Below, piece by piece: positions 1-8,354 of a stretch of DNA of 37,650 nt. How positions within the stretch are numbered: position 1 is the stretch's first letter; every line of letters begins with the position of its first letter. The notes beneath the pieces are model-generated. The model searched no databases. It was not told the DNA's origin and saw nothing but the letters and a program-made list of their open reading frames with translations. The translations under genes and the position numbers were made by a program. The stretch spans positions 1-37,650 of the forward strand of contig CAZGJC010000016.1 in NCBI GenBank assembly GCA_964526505.1, read 5' to 3'. The DNA is from SVTX01 sp964526505 (lineage in GTDB: Bacteria > Bacillota > Clostridia > Oscillospirales > CAG-272).

Positions 1-76
1 TTTGTCAATACCTTTTTGAAAAAAAGTTTATTGAATTTAAAAAAGCAAATAATTAAATTGCAAACAAAATAAACAA

Positions 77-85
77 TTTGTCGAA
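77..85. promoter_or_regulatory. Spo0A box (0A box) candidate
   Basis: TTTGTCGAA is an exact match to the Spo0A-binding 0A-box consensus (core TGTCGAA). It lies just beyond the stop codon of the leftward PPTase gene, in A/T-rich non-coding DNA. About 70 bp further left (3-8) the minus strand has TTGACA, a perfect -35 for a gene reading leftward off the window. The box could therefore control that unseen gene. A 7-9 bp match can arise by chance in A/T-rich DNA, so this stays a candidate. Confidence 0.35.
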
Positions 86-100
86 AACTCACGGATTTGT

Positions 101-745
101 TTATAAATTGCCGAACTTTGTAAGGTCTAAGTCGTATTCCAGCACAATTGTCGGTGTATACGTTGCAAGTGACAGAGTGAGATTTTCTGTTTTTGACGTG
201 TAAAAAAATACGTTTTGCGGAAGTTCTGAACCGACAATTGAAGAGAGGGGAGCGTCGGAGAGTTTACAGAACGCCTCTTTTTTTGTCCACACATCAAAAA
301 AATCCGAATTTCCATTTTGAATATCCGAAATTTCCCGATCTGTGAAAAATCTTTCGGCTATTTTTTTGCAATTTGCGAAATTATGATTTGATTGAACGTC
401 AATGCCGACGTTTTGCTCCGACAGAGCAACCGCTACTAAATCACTGTCGTGAGATATGCTGAAATGCAAATCACAACCGCACTTAAAATACGGCTTTCCG
501 TTATCCGAACGTGCTATTGATATTCCGAACGGATCTATTCCTACCGCTTCCATCCCGTGCAGAAGCAATAGGAGTGCGGACAGCGATTCTTTGCGTGATT
601 TACCGCTTTTTCTTGACGTGATGTTGTCAACGTAAATATTTGTCAAATCGGTGGCAAATGCGGTTTTTACCGCATTTGCACAGCAATTGATATCGAGCGT
701 TTGCGGAATTTTCGCCAAAAAAATTTTGACCGGTTTATCAGACAT
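101..745 (-). CDS. 4'-phosphopantetheinyl transferase superfamily protein (Sfp/AcpS-type)
   Basis: This 214-aa protein probably moves the 4'-phosphopantetheine arm of coenzyme A onto a conserved serine of a carrier protein (ACP or PCP). Family hallmarks are visible in order: GKPYF, the histidine-containing HFSISHD segment, the metal-binding VGIDVQ motif, the FFTDREI segment and the late WTKKEAFCKL motif that carries the Mg2+-binding Glu and catalytic Lys. The length is near the usual 210-230 aa of Sfp-like enzymes. The ATG overlaps the end of hprK by 8 bases, indicating translational coupling and one leftward transcript. No carrier-protein or synthase gene is in the window, so the substrate (fatty-acid ACP or a secondary-metabolite carrier) cannot be settled. 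Assignment to the superfamily is firm. Confidence 0.88.
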   Translation of the reverse strand: MSDKPVKIFLAKIPQTLDINCCANAVKTAFATDLTNIYVDNITSRKSGKSRKESLSALLLLLHGMEAVGIDPFGISIARSDNGKPYFKCGCDLHFSISHDSDLVAVALSEQNVGIDVQSNHNFANCKKIAERFFTDREISDIQNGNSDFFDVWTKKEAFCKLSDAPLSSIVGSELPQNVFFYTSKTENLTLSLATYTPTIVLEYDLDLTKFGNL

Positions 746-1679
746 TTGCCTGACGCTCCATTTGTTCTATAAGGTGTTTGTTAAATTCTTCCGCAGTGTT
801 ATATCCCATTTTTTTCTGGCGGTTATTCATGGCGGCGATTTCGAGTATAATCGAGAGGTTACGTCCGGGGCTTACGGGAATTGTGAGTGAGGGAATCTCT
901 ATGCCGAGAATGTCGATTTTTTGCTCATCGAGACCAAGGCGGTCATACATTTTTCCTTTGACCCATGGCTCAAGATTGATAACGAGGTCGATTTTTTCCG
1001 AATCCTTAACTGCACCCATACCGAACAGGCGACGGATGTCGATAATACCTATTCCACGCAGTTCCACATAGTGGCGTATAATTTCCGGAGCGTTTCCGAC
1101 AAGCGTTTTTGCGGAAACTCGCTTTATTTCAACTGCGTCATCCGCAATAAGGCGGTGACCACGCTTTACAAGTTCTATGGCTGTTTCGGATTTTCCGACT
1201 CCGCTGTCACCGAGCAAAAGCAAGCCCTCGCCGTATACTTCGACAAGTACGCCATGTCTGGTTATTCTCGGTGCGAGGTGAATATTGAGGGATGCAATGA
1301 GGGACGCCATAATGGGGCTGGTTTTCTCTTGCGTCCGCAGAATCGGGACACCTTCTTTTTTTGCTGCTTCAATCATTTCGTCGAACACTTCGAGACCCGA
1401 CGTATAAATTACGGCATTGGGGTGTGCGGATATAAAATCATTTATTTTTTTTCTTCTCTCGGATGCAGTGAGTTCTGAAAGATATTTGTGTTCTGCGTTG
1501 CCTATGAGGTGCAGTCGTTCCTCATCAAAGATCTCGTAAAATCCCGAGAGGGCAAGACCCGGACGCATAACTTCGGGGGTCTGTAAGAGGATTTTATCAT
1601 AGTTATCCGGGACGACTATTTTCTCAAATCCGAATTCATCTACAAGTTGAGAGAGGCGTATACTGTACGTTTCATTCAT
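738..1679 (-). CDS. hprK: HPr kinase/phosphorylase
   Basis: This bifunctional enzyme phosphorylates and dephosphorylates Ser46 of HPr, feeding CcpA-dependent carbon catabolite control in the cytoplasm. The 313-aa length fits the family (about 310). Visible features are His142 before the P-loop, Walker A GDSGVGKS (157-164), the LIADD segment (about 177-181) and the family signature RGIGIIDIRRLFGMG (about 208-222). I use the ATG at 1679, which has AAAGGAG upstream at good spacing. An in-frame ATG at 1754 lies inside the -10 of the likely promoter and would add about 25 residues of non-family sequence. The 3' end overlaps the PPTase start. Its presence supports HPr(Ser-P)/CcpA regulation of the sugar-uptake genes in this window. 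Confidence 0.95.
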   Translation of the reverse strand: MNETYSIRLSQLVDEFGFEKIVVPDNYDKILLQTPEVMRPGLALSGFYEIFDEERLHLIGNAEHKYLSELTASERRKKINDFISAHPNAVIYTSGLEVFDEMIEAAKKEGVPILRTQEKTSPIMASLIASLNIHLAPRITRHGVLVEVYGEGLLLLGDSGVGKSETAIELVKRGHRLIADDAVEIKRVSAKTLVGNAPEIIRHYVELRGIGIIDIRRLFGMGAVKDSEKIDLVINLEPWVKGKMYDRLGLDEQKIDILGIEIPSLTIPVSPGRNLSIILEIAAMNNRQKKMGYNTAEEFNKHLIEQMERQANV

Positions 1680-1716
1680 TTTTCGGTCGCTCCTTTTTTT
1701 CGGCGGTGCCGTTATA

Positions 1717-1744
1717 AAAAAGTTTTGTGTCAATAAAACTTTTT
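1717..1744 (-). promoter_or_regulatory. Inverted repeat in the hprK leader
   Basis: AAAAAGTTTT (1717-1726) and AAAACTTTTT (1735-1744) form a perfect 10-bp inverted repeat with an 8-nt loop, between the hprK promoter and its ribosome binding site. On the minus-strand transcript the hairpin ends in a short U run, so a weak attenuator is possible. It is A/U-rich and of low stability. Confidence 0.3.
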
Positions 1745-1752
1745 CTGCGAAC

Positions 1753-1781
1753 ATTATAGCATATTTTTTCTGTCTTGGAAA
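1753..1781 (-). promoter_or_regulatory. Sigma-A promoter for hprK
   Basis: On the minus strand TTTCCA (1776-1781) is followed after 17 nt by TATAAT (1753-1758) with an extended -10 TG (TGCTATAAT). The -10 overlaps the upstream ATG at 1754, which supports the downstream start at 1679. Confidence 0.65.
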
Positions 1782-1804
1782 GGTTTTTTTACAAAAAAAC
1801 GCCC

Positions 1805-1818
1805 TGAAAACGCTTAAA
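1805..1818. promoter_or_regulatory. Candidate cre (CcpA-binding) site between hprK and the foldase gene
   Basis: TGAAAACGCTTAAA matches 13 of 14 positions of the cre consensus TGWNANCGNTNWCA; the only mismatch is the A at position 13. It lies about 24 bp upstream of the hprK -35 and upstream of the divergent gene starting at 1883. Autoregulation of hprK through CcpA is an inference. Confidence 0.4.
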
Positions 1819-1882
1819 ATTCACACCCTTGTAACAAACGCTTTGTATAATTAAAATGAAAGAATGTTTGTCGGAGGAAAAA

Positions 1883-3019
1883 ATGTCTCAAAATGATGTA
1901 AAAAAGCCGTTGTCCGGCGTAGAACTTAAAGAAACGGTAAAAAAGAGAAAAAACAAAAAAATAATTATTACCGTGTGCGTAGCACTTGCCGTTATTGCCG
2001 TTTGTGCGGCGGTGGGACTTATAATTTGGCAAATTGTACGCATAAAGCCGACAAAAAGAACCGATGAACAGGCGAAGGTTGTGGGAAACGTCGGAGGATA
2101 CGATATCTATTTCGATGAATTTTCTTACCTTGTGGGTATTCACAAAGCGAACTACGAATTTTTGGTTGAGAAAAACGGTTCGGACGGTATGCAGAGCGAG
2201 TCGGAATACGTCACCGAACATTTACAGGAGGACATAAAAAAGAATTATGCCGTACTGACTCTATGTGAAAAATACGGTATTGACACCGACAGCCGTTCGA
2301 TAAAAAAACAGGTCAACGAAAAAATAAAGGAAATAATCGAAAACGATTTTGAAGGCGACAAGAAAAAATATGCGTCGTGGCTGGAAGAAAACAATTTATC
2401 GGACGCTTACTACCGCCTTGTTCATCGTGTGAATATTTTGGAAGAAGAACTTCTGAATTATCTTGTCGAAAACGGCGTTGAGATAAAATACAGTCTTGAA
2501 AATTATCGGGATTTTATAGAATACGTTGACAAATCCGACGATTTTATACGCACAACACACGTATTTTATCCCAAATATTATAAGTACAAGACGATAAACG
2601 CAGATGAGATAAGGGCGGAGGTTACACAGATTGCCGAGTCGCTCAAAAACACGAAAGAAAATGACAGACTCACTGCAATTAACAAATACATAGGCAATTG
2701 CCCGTATCTTGTGGAAGGATACACGATGGAAACGCTTGACGGCGTATACTTTGCCGACGGAATGATGGGCGATGAGTATGAAAGCGTTGCAAAGTCTCTC
2801 GGCATATACGAGACAAGTGACGTACTTGAAACCGAGGACGGATTTTACGTGATTATGCGTTTGCCGAAAGATCATGATTACATAGAGACAAACGGTGAAA
2901 GTCTTCTTTCGAATTATCAGTACGCAAAACTTTTGGTTATGCAGAACGAAGTTTTGTCGGAAATGAAGTTTGATTGCGACAATCTTTCTTCGCTTATTGA
3001 TGATTTACTGAAAAAATGA
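1883..3019 (+). CDS. Membrane-anchored SurA/parvulin-like foldase, degenerate
   Basis: This 378-aa protein has a short basic cytoplasmic tail, one transmembrane helix (about residues 24-50) and a large extracytoplasmic domain. The N-terminal part resembles the helical chaperone domain of SurA/PrsA proteins. The part from about residue 210 follows parvulin order: a THVFYP strand, a helix rich in Ala/Glu, GYTMETLDGVYF, an EYESVAKSLG helix, and a final EDGFYVIMRL strand. Several usual active-site residues are not evident, so isomerase activity is doubtful and a chaperone role is as likely. The start at 1883 has GGAGG 5 nt upstream; an earlier in-frame ATG (1856) has no such site. The stop overlaps the next ATG (ATGA), so the two genes are coupled. 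A TATAAT at 1846-1851 may be its -10, but no good -35 is visible. Confidence 0.6.
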   Translation: MSQNDVKKPLSGVELKETVKKRKNKKIIITVCVALAVIAVCAAVGLIIWQIVRIKPTKRTDEQAKVVGNVGGYDIYFDEFSYLVGIHKANYEFLVEKNGSDGMQSESEYVTEHLQEDIKKNYAVLTLCEKYGIDTDSRSIKKQVNEKIKEIIENDFEGDKKKYASWLEENNLSDAYYRLVHRVNILEEELLNYLVENGVEIKYSLENYRDFIEYVDKSDDFIRTTHVFYPKYYKYKTINADEIRAEVTQIAESLKNTKENDRLTAINKYIGNCPYLVEGYTMETLDGVYFADGMMGDEYESVAKSLGIYETSDVLETEDGFYVIMRLPKDHDYIETNGESLLSNYQYAKLLVMQNEVLSEMKFDCDNLSSLIDDLLKK

Positions 3020-3960
3020 GAGTCAAAAGGCATAAATATTCGAGACGGACGCCTGTAAACGTCGGTCGGAAAAGGGTATTTCCAATTGTAATTGTCGCTA
3101 TCCTTGCTGTTGTCGCCGTGACTTTATCGGCGATTGGACTCGGTGCATATCTGAGGAACGTTGCCGAAAATTACACGCCGAGGGAGGACTATGAGTTTGA
3201 GGGAAATTTGCCGACTGGAGGAAGTGCGAGGGCTGTGTCCGCTCCGCTGTACTCCTACGGCGACTATGTGAGAGGTCACATAAACAAAGGATATACGGAT
3301 TTTTCGATGTCGCTCGGAAGTGCGTCGAAACCGATTGTGGCATCCGACGTTGCGGATGCGTATCTCGGTTTATCCGGTGAGATAAAACTCGGCGAGTATA
3401 CCTCAACGATACACAAATACGATGGGCGTGCATGCGTTTATTTTGAGTCCGAGGCGTTTGAATGTGAGGACGAAAATTTACGCCGAATTAAAAAATCCTA
3501 TGAAATTTCATTTCTGTGCGAGGCGGTGAACGACGGTGCCGACGACATACTTATTTTGGGAATTGACGTTAGAGATGATAATTTTGAAGAAGTTGTGTCG
3601 TTTATAAGAGAACTTAAAACGGCGACGCCGGATTGCTCGGTTGGAGTTGCGGTGAATGTCGCCGTTATTCAACTTTCAAAGCAGGGTGATTATTTGGCAG
3701 GCGGGCTTTTGCGTGTGTGCGATTACGTTGCTCTTGATTTACGTTCGCTTGATTTTTCGGACGTTGACGCCGATGACGAGCAAGCAACGAAGAACCTTGC
3801 GGATTATTTGAGCCAATTTAAATATTATATATCGTCATATTCTATGCGGTTGATTTTTTCGGATAATAACGATGAATTTTTCGATGAGGCGAACGGTCTC
3901 GGTTTTTTGAACGTGCAAGTGGTAAAAAGCAACGATGAGGACGATTTGGCGGAAAATTGA
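3016..3960 (+). CDS. Membrane-anchored extracytoplasmic protein of unknown function
   Basis: I do not recognise the family. The 314-aa protein has a strongly basic N-terminus (about 20 residues with many Arg/Lys), one transmembrane helix (about 22-46) and an outside domain. Alternating strand/helix segments such as ADDILILGIDV, CSVGVAVNVAVI and CDYVALDLRSLDF, and an acidic C-terminus, suggest an alpha/beta fold, possibly TIM-barrel-like as in putative envelope glycosidases; that is inference. It overlaps the preceding foldase-like gene by 4 bases (ATGA), so they are co-translated and may act together outside the membrane, for example in envelope or spore-coat assembly. The 100 bp after it are A/T-rich with no clear terminator before dgt. 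Confidence 0.55.
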   Translation: MRVKRHKYSRRTPVNVGRKRVFPIVIVAILAVVAVTLSAIGLGAYLRNVAENYTPREDYEFEGNLPTGGSARAVSAPLYSYGDYVRGHINKGYTDFSMSLGSASKPIVASDVADAYLGLSGEIKLGEYTSTIHKYDGRACVYFESEAFECEDENLRRIKKSYEISFLCEAVNDGADDILILGIDVRDDNFEEVVSFIRELKTATPDCSVGVAVNVAVIQLSKQGDYLAGGLLRVCDYVALDLRSLDFSDVDADDEQATKNLADYLSQFKYYISSYSMRLIFSDNNDEFFDEANGLGFLNVQVVKSNDEDDLAEN

Positions 3961-4061
3961 AAAAATTCAAAATAAAAAAAGTATTTTGAGGAAAAATTTC
4001 GTATATTAAGTATTGTAGGTGCTTTACACAGCAGAATGAATTTTGAGAACGGAGGGAAGAT

Positions 4062-5087
4062 ATGAGCGAAAAAAGTCTTGAAAGCGTTGCCGATTTGTTT
4101 TTAGAAAGAGAAAAAACGTCGCTTTCCGAATATGCTTTTCTGACAAGCAACACTCGTGGACGAGATTATCCATACGTGCCGTGCAAAAATCGCACGGAAT
4201 TTCAAAGAGACAGAGACAAAATCATACACTCTCAATCTTTTCGCCGTTTAATGAACAAGACGCAGGTGTTTCTTGCTCCTGCCGGCGACCATTACAGAAC
4301 ACGGCTTACTCATACGCTTGAAGTTTCGCAGGTTGCGAGAATTATTTCAAGAGCGTTGAGACTTAACGAAGATTTAACGGAAGCCATTGCACTCGGACAC
4401 GACCTCGGTCATACGCCGTTCGGTCACGCAGGCGAGGCGGCATTGAGGCTGTGCTACGACCCGGAATTCGCTCACTACAAGCAGAGTTTAAGGGTTGTGG
4501 AAAGGCTTGAAAAAAACGGCAGAGGGCTTAATCTCACGTGGGAAGTGAGAGACGGCATAGTCAATCATACGGGAGAACGCCTGGCATCCACACTTGAAGG
4601 CGTGGTTGTCAAATTTGCCGACAGAATAGCGTATATAAACCACGATATAGATGATGCTTGCCGAGCCGGAATCTTATCGATAGAGGATATTCCGGAAGAT
4701 ATTTTAAATATACTCGGCAGAAAGCATGGAGAGAGAATTAACAAAATGGTCACGTCGGTAATTGATGAAAGTACCGACAAGCCATACATAAAGATGGGAG
4801 CGGAAATTGCCGACGCAAGTGCGAGGCTCAGGTCGTTTTTGTTTGAAAACGTATATTCCAATCCCGTGGCAAAAGGAGAAGAAACGAAAGCACAGGAGTT
4901 ACTTATAAAATTGTTTGAGTATTACGTCAAAAATTATGACAAGATGCCCGAGATGTACAAAAAAAATATAGAAAACGAAGGCGTCGAAAGATGTGCCTGC
5001 GATTTTATATCGGGAATGACGGACAGATATGCGATTGAAACCTACACCTCGATTTTCGTACCGAGCGTATGGAGGGGCAAATGCTGA
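4062..5087 (+). CDS. dgt: dGTP triphosphohydrolase-like HD-domain protein
   Basis: This cytoplasmic HD-superfamily protein hydrolyses dGTP (or other dNTPs) to the nucleoside and triphosphate. Metal ligands are visible: His84 in RLTHTLEV, the HD pair His113-Asp114 in GHDLGHTPFGHAGE, and the late Asp in KFADRIAYINHDIDDA. The 341-aa length fits the short Firmicutes dGTPase-like type rather than the roughly 500-aa E. coli Dgt. GGAGGG lies 6 nt before the ATG. The stop overlaps the dnaG start by 7 bases, giving the dgt-dnaG-rpoD order common in Clostridia, where this gene heads the macromolecular-synthesis operon. Actual nucleotide preference cannot be read from sequence. Confidence 0.92.
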   Translation: MSEKSLESVADLFLEREKTSLSEYAFLTSNTRGRDYPYVPCKNRTEFQRDRDKIIHSQSFRRLMNKTQVFLAPAGDHYRTRLTHTLEVSQVARIISRALRLNEDLTEAIALGHDLGHTPFGHAGEAALRLCYDPEFAHYKQSLRVVERLEKNGRGLNLTWEVRDGIVNHTGERLASTLEGVVVKFADRIAYINHDIDDACRAGILSIEDIPEDILNILGRKHGERINKMVTSVIDESTDKPYIKMGAEIADASARLRSFLFENVYSNPVAKGEETKAQELLIKLFEYYVKNYDKMPEMYKKNIENEGVERCACDFISGMTDRYAIETYTSIFVPSVWRGKC

Positions 5088-6853
5088 TACCAAGAGAAAT
5101 AATTGACGATATAAGGTCAAGAAACGACGTAGTTGACGTTATAGGGTCATACGTTAATCTCAAACGAGCAGGGTCGAATTGCAACGGGCTTTGTCCTTTT
5201 CACAATGAAAAGTCCCCGTCTTTTACCGTATTTCCAGCAACACAGTCGTTTTATTGTTTCGGCTGCGGAGCGGGCGGTGACGTTATAACTTTCATTATGA
5301 AGTCCGAAAATCTCGATTATGCAGACGCTGTCCGTACACTTGCAAAGCGTAGCGGAATAGACATACCTACCACCGTGGAAGACTCCAAGGGCGGTATGAG
5401 TCGGAAAAGAGTTTTGGATATGAACCTCGAAGCCGCAAAATATTTTCGCAATTGTTTGTTTGATCGGAAACTCGGTGGCGTGGGACTTAAATATCTGTCG
5501 GATGAGAGAAAATTACCGCCTGCCATAATAAAGCGGTTCGGTCTCGGGTTTGCTCCGAATTCGTTTGATGGACTTACGTCTCATATGAAGAGGCTGGGAT
5601 TTACCGAAGAGGAATTGATAGTCGGATTTTTGGGTGGAAGAAGTAAAAAAACAGGTGGAATATACGACTATTTCAGAAACAGGGTTATATTCCCGATAAT
5701 TGACGTTGCGGGCAACGTTATAGCGTTCGGCGGACGTGTCATGGATGATTCCAAACCCAAGTATCTTAACTCGTCGGATACGCCCGGGTTTAAGAAAAGC
5801 AAAAATCTTTTCGCCTTGAATTATGCGAAAAAGCATTGTGCGGAAAGTCTTATTTTGTGTGAAGGATATATGGACGTTATAGCTCTCCACGCATCGGGCT
5901 TTGAAAATGCGGTTGCAACGCTCGGAACTGCGTTGACACAAGAGCAAGCACGCATTATGGCAAAATACACCAAGCGTGTGATTATTTCATATGACTCGGA
6001 TGAGGCGGGTCAGAGGGCGGCCACACGTGCGGTCGGCATGCTCTCGGAAGTGGGACTTGAAGTACGCATACTTCGAATGAGCGGTGCGAAAGACCCCGAT
6101 GAATATATAAAAAAATACGGAGCGGACAACTTCAAACGGTTGCTTGACGGAAGTCAGACGGGGTTTGAATTTAAAGTCGGAAACGTATGTGCAAAATACG
6201 ATTTGACTTTGTCGGAAAACAAAATACGTGCGGCAAGAGAACTTTGCGACTATATCTCGGAGTTTTCTTCAAACGTTGAAAGGGACGTATATATTTCCGC
6301 CTTGTCGAAAAAACTCGATATTGCACATGACGTCCTCAGAAATGACGTTGAAAGAATACGTCGCAGTAAAATAAAAGAATACAACTCAAAGACGTTCAAT
6401 GATGCCAAGATGAGTGCGATGGGAATAGGTGACAAAACCAATCCCGATGCCGTGAAAAATATTCGTGCGTCAGCCACGGAAGAGGCGATTTTGGGAATGA
6501 TGCTCCTGTACGACGAGTATTGCGAAGGAGTCGTCGGCGGAAAATATAAACTTTCAAGTGAAGATTTTTTGTCGGAATTTCACAGACGTGTGTTCGACAA
6601 AATAATAGAGGTGTGTGAGTCGGACGGTACCTTTAATTTTTCGATGCTCGGTGAATTTTTCACTCCCGATGAAATGGGCAGAATACAAGGACTTGAACAG
6701 AAACGGCGTGCGTTAACACAAAACGGAGTTGACGTTTTCGAGGATTGCATAAATTCGCTTAAATCCGAAAAAGCAAAGCAATCGCAAGACGGCGGAGTTG
6801 ACGAGATACAGCGTCTTCTTAATGAAAAACGCAAAAAAATGCATACAACGTAA
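5081..6853 (+). CDS. dnaG: DNA primase
   Basis: Primase synthesises the RNA primers for Okazaki fragments at the replication fork. The 590-aa protein has an N-terminal CHC2 zinc finger (Cys38, His41, Cys59, Cys62 in CPFH and CFGC), a catalytic core (about 110-340) with Toprim residues Glu261 in LCEGYMDV and Asp305/Asp307 in SYDSDEAG, and a C-terminal helicase-binding region. The ATG at 5081 overlaps the dgt stop and has GGAGGGG upstream, with close spacing. An in-frame ATG at 5069 precedes that site and is less likely. The gene is in one operon with dgt and rpoD. Confidence 0.96.
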   Translation: MLIPREIIDDIRSRNDVVDVIGSYVNLKRAGSNCNGLCPFHNEKSPSFTVFPATQSFYCFGCGAGGDVITFIMKSENLDYADAVRTLAKRSGIDIPTTVEDSKGGMSRKRVLDMNLEAAKYFRNCLFDRKLGGVGLKYLSDERKLPPAIIKRFGLGFAPNSFDGLTSHMKRLGFTEEELIVGFLGGRSKKTGGIYDYFRNRVIFPIIDVAGNVIAFGGRVMDDSKPKYLNSSDTPGFKKSKNLFALNYAKKHCAESLILCEGYMDVIALHASGFENAVATLGTALTQEQARIMAKYTKRVIISYDSDEAGQRAATRAVGMLSEVGLEVRILRMSGAKDPDEYIKKYGADNFKRLLDGSQTGFEFKVGNVCAKYDLTLSENKIRAARELCDYISEFSSNVERDVYISALSKKLDIAHDVLRNDVERIRRSKIKEYNSKTFNDAKMSAMGIGDKTNPDAVKNIRASATEEAILGMMLLYDEYCEGVVGGKYKLSSEDFLSEFHRRVFDKIIEVCESDGTFNFSMLGEFFTPDEMGRIQGLEQKRRALTQNGVDVFEDCINSLKSEKAKQSQDGGVDEIQRLLNEKRKKMHTT

Positions 6854-6868
6854 ATTATATTGCGATTT

Positions 6869-6896
6869 TTTGCAAAAAAATACGTTTTAATATAAA
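6869..6896 (+). promoter_or_regulatory. Possible internal promoter upstream of rpoD
   Basis: TTTGCA (6869-6874), 16 nt, then TATAAA (6891-6896) lies in the 81-bp dnaG-rpoD gap. Internal promoters before rpoD are known from other macromolecular-synthesis operons. The elements are A/T-rich and alternatives overlap, so the exact boxes are uncertain. Confidence 0.3.
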
Positions 6897-6934
6897 TTTG
6901 TCTTATAAATTACAATCCGGAGGGAATTTTTAAA

Positions 6935-8068
6935 ATGACGGAAGAAAAAAAATTAAATGAGGCTACGACCGAAAACGGCAAGCAATCTGCCGATAAAGTG
7001 GCTGAAAGCCTTATAGAGAAAAGCAAAAAGAACGGAATTTCGGGCGAAGACCTCGACGCCGCACTTGAAGAAATGGATACGGACGTTGAGAGTCTTGACA
7101 AACTTTACGAAGCCCTTGAAGATAACGGAATATCTCTTTCCGATGAACTTTCAAACGACGAAATGGAGGAAATTCAAAACGAAGTATCCAAATTCGGCAA
7201 CGGCGAAAGCATGGAAAAAATGCTTGAAAACGACGGATTTGCGGTTGATGACCCCGTTCGCCAGTATCTTAAAGAAATAGGACGCATTCCGCTCCTTTCG
7301 CTTGATGAGGAAAAAGAACTTGCGGAAAAAATGCTTGCGGGAGACGAGGATGCGAAAACACGTCTGGTTGAGTCCAACCTCAGACTTGTCGTAAGTATTG
7401 CAAAAAGATATCTCGGACGTGGAATGTACTTCCTTGACCTTATACAAGAGGGAAACCTCGGTCTTATGAAAGCGGTCGAAAAGTTTGACCACGCAAGAGG
7501 TTTTAAATTCTCCACGTATGCTACGTGGTGGATAAGACAGGCAATTACCAGAGCGATTGCGGACCAGGCGAGAACAATACGTATACCTGTCCACATGGTT
7601 GAGACAATTCACAAGGTTACAAGATACTCCCGTCAAATGCTTCAAGAACTCGGTCGTGAGCCTACCGCAGAAGAAATCGGCGAAAAGATAGGCATGAGTG
7701 CCGAAAAGGTAAGAGAAATTCTTAAAATGTCGCAGGACCCGGTATCGCTTGAAACTCCTATCGGCGAAGAAGAGGACAGCCATCTCGGAGATTTTATCCC
7801 CGATGAGGATACACCCTCTCCCGCAGATGCGGCATCTTCAACGATTTTGAGAGAGGTTATCGAAAGAGAACTTCATACGTTGACCCCGAGAGAAGAACAC
7901 GTAATCAAACTTCGTTTCGGTCTTTATGACGGAAGAACGAGAACGCTTGAAGAAGTCGGCAAGGAATTTGATATTACCCGTGAGAGAATACGTCAAATTG
8001 AGGCAAAGGCACTTCGCAAACTTCGTCATCCGAGCCGTGCAAGACATCTTAAAGGCTTTTTGGATTGA
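6935..8068 (+). CDS. rpoD: Housekeeping RNA polymerase sigma factor (sigma-A/RpoD)
   Basis: This primary sigma factor directs RNA polymerase to TTGACA/TATAAT promoters. The 377-aa length matches the Firmicutes SigA type with a short acidic region 1.1 (about 1-95). Region 1.2 starts at DDPVRQYLKEIGRIPLL. Region 2 holds the RLVVSIAKRY and DLIQEGNLGLMKAVEKFD segments and the -10-recognition helix KFSTYATWWIRQAI. Region 3 is GREPTAEEIGEKIGMS. Region 4 ends in the -35-binding helix-turn-helix LEEVGKEFDITRERIRQIEAKA with the typical RKLRHPSR tail. GGAGGG lies upstream of the ATG. Many promoters in this window match its expected specificity. Confidence 0.97.
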   Translation: MTEEKKLNEATTENGKQSADKVAESLIEKSKKNGISGEDLDAALEEMDTDVESLDKLYEALEDNGISLSDELSNDEMEEIQNEVSKFGNGESMEKMLENDGFAVDDPVRQYLKEIGRIPLLSLDEEKELAEKMLAGDEDAKTRLVESNLRLVVSIAKRYLGRGMYFLDLIQEGNLGLMKAVEKFDHARGFKFSTYATWWIRQAITRAIADQARTIRIPVHMVETIHKVTRYSRQMLQELGREPTAEEIGEKIGMSAEKVREILKMSQDPVSLETPIGEEEDSHLGDFIPDEDTPSPADAASSTILREVIERELHTLTPREEHVIKLRFGLYDGRTRTLEEVGKEFDITRERIRQIEAKALRKLRHPSRARHLKGFLD

Positions 8069-8189
8069 CGCACGATTGCCGATTTGTAAATTAAATATAT
8101 TTGCACATACAAAAGCGTTAATGTGTAAAATGTAAAAAATCACATATTTTTTATCAAACAATACAAAAATGTCGTTGTGCGGTTGTTGA

Positions 8190-8217
8190 AAATGCCAGAC
8201 TGATTTAAAAGGCATTT
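8190..8217 (+). terminator. Weak stem-loop downstream of rpoD
   Basis: AAATGCC (8190-8196) pairs with GGCATTT (8211-8217) across a 14-nt loop, about 120 bp after rpoD. No T run follows, so termination is doubtful. The rest of 8069-8270 holds nothing else I can identify apart from a poor cre-like match at 8217-8230. Confidence 0.25.
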
Positions 8218-8270
8218 GAAAACGTCTTTTGAGAATCGGATTTTGCCGTCTTGTGGGGACAAATATTCGC

Positions 8271-8299
8271 TTGACAAAAAACTCTATTTGTTGTAAAAT
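8271..8299 (+). promoter_or_regulatory. Sigma-A promoter for the lipoprotein binding protein gene
   Basis: TTGACA (8271-8276), 17-nt spacer, TAAAAT (8294-8299). The leader then contains GGCGGTAT/ATATCGCC (8321-8337), a compact imperfect hairpin just before AGGAGG (8343-8348). Consensus -35 and optimal spacing predict a strong promoter. Confidence 0.8.
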
Positions 8300-8354
8300 A
8301 TATTAAGTGTTGGATTTTTTGGCGGTATAATATCGCCGTATTAGGAGGAACAAT

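Noticed and set aside
1680..1754. Longer HprK from the ATG at 1754
   Set aside because: That ATG lies in the -10 box, and the extension does not resemble HprK; the ATG at 1679 has a good ribosome binding site.
6301..6315. 0A-box-like TTGTCGAAAA inside dnaG (and another in the foldase gene near 2464)
   Set aside because: Both lie deep inside coding sequence with no promoter nearby and are explained by codon content.
8217..8230. cre site before the lipoprotein binding protein gene
   Set aside because: Only about 11 of 14 positions fit, and the conserved CA at the right end is missing.
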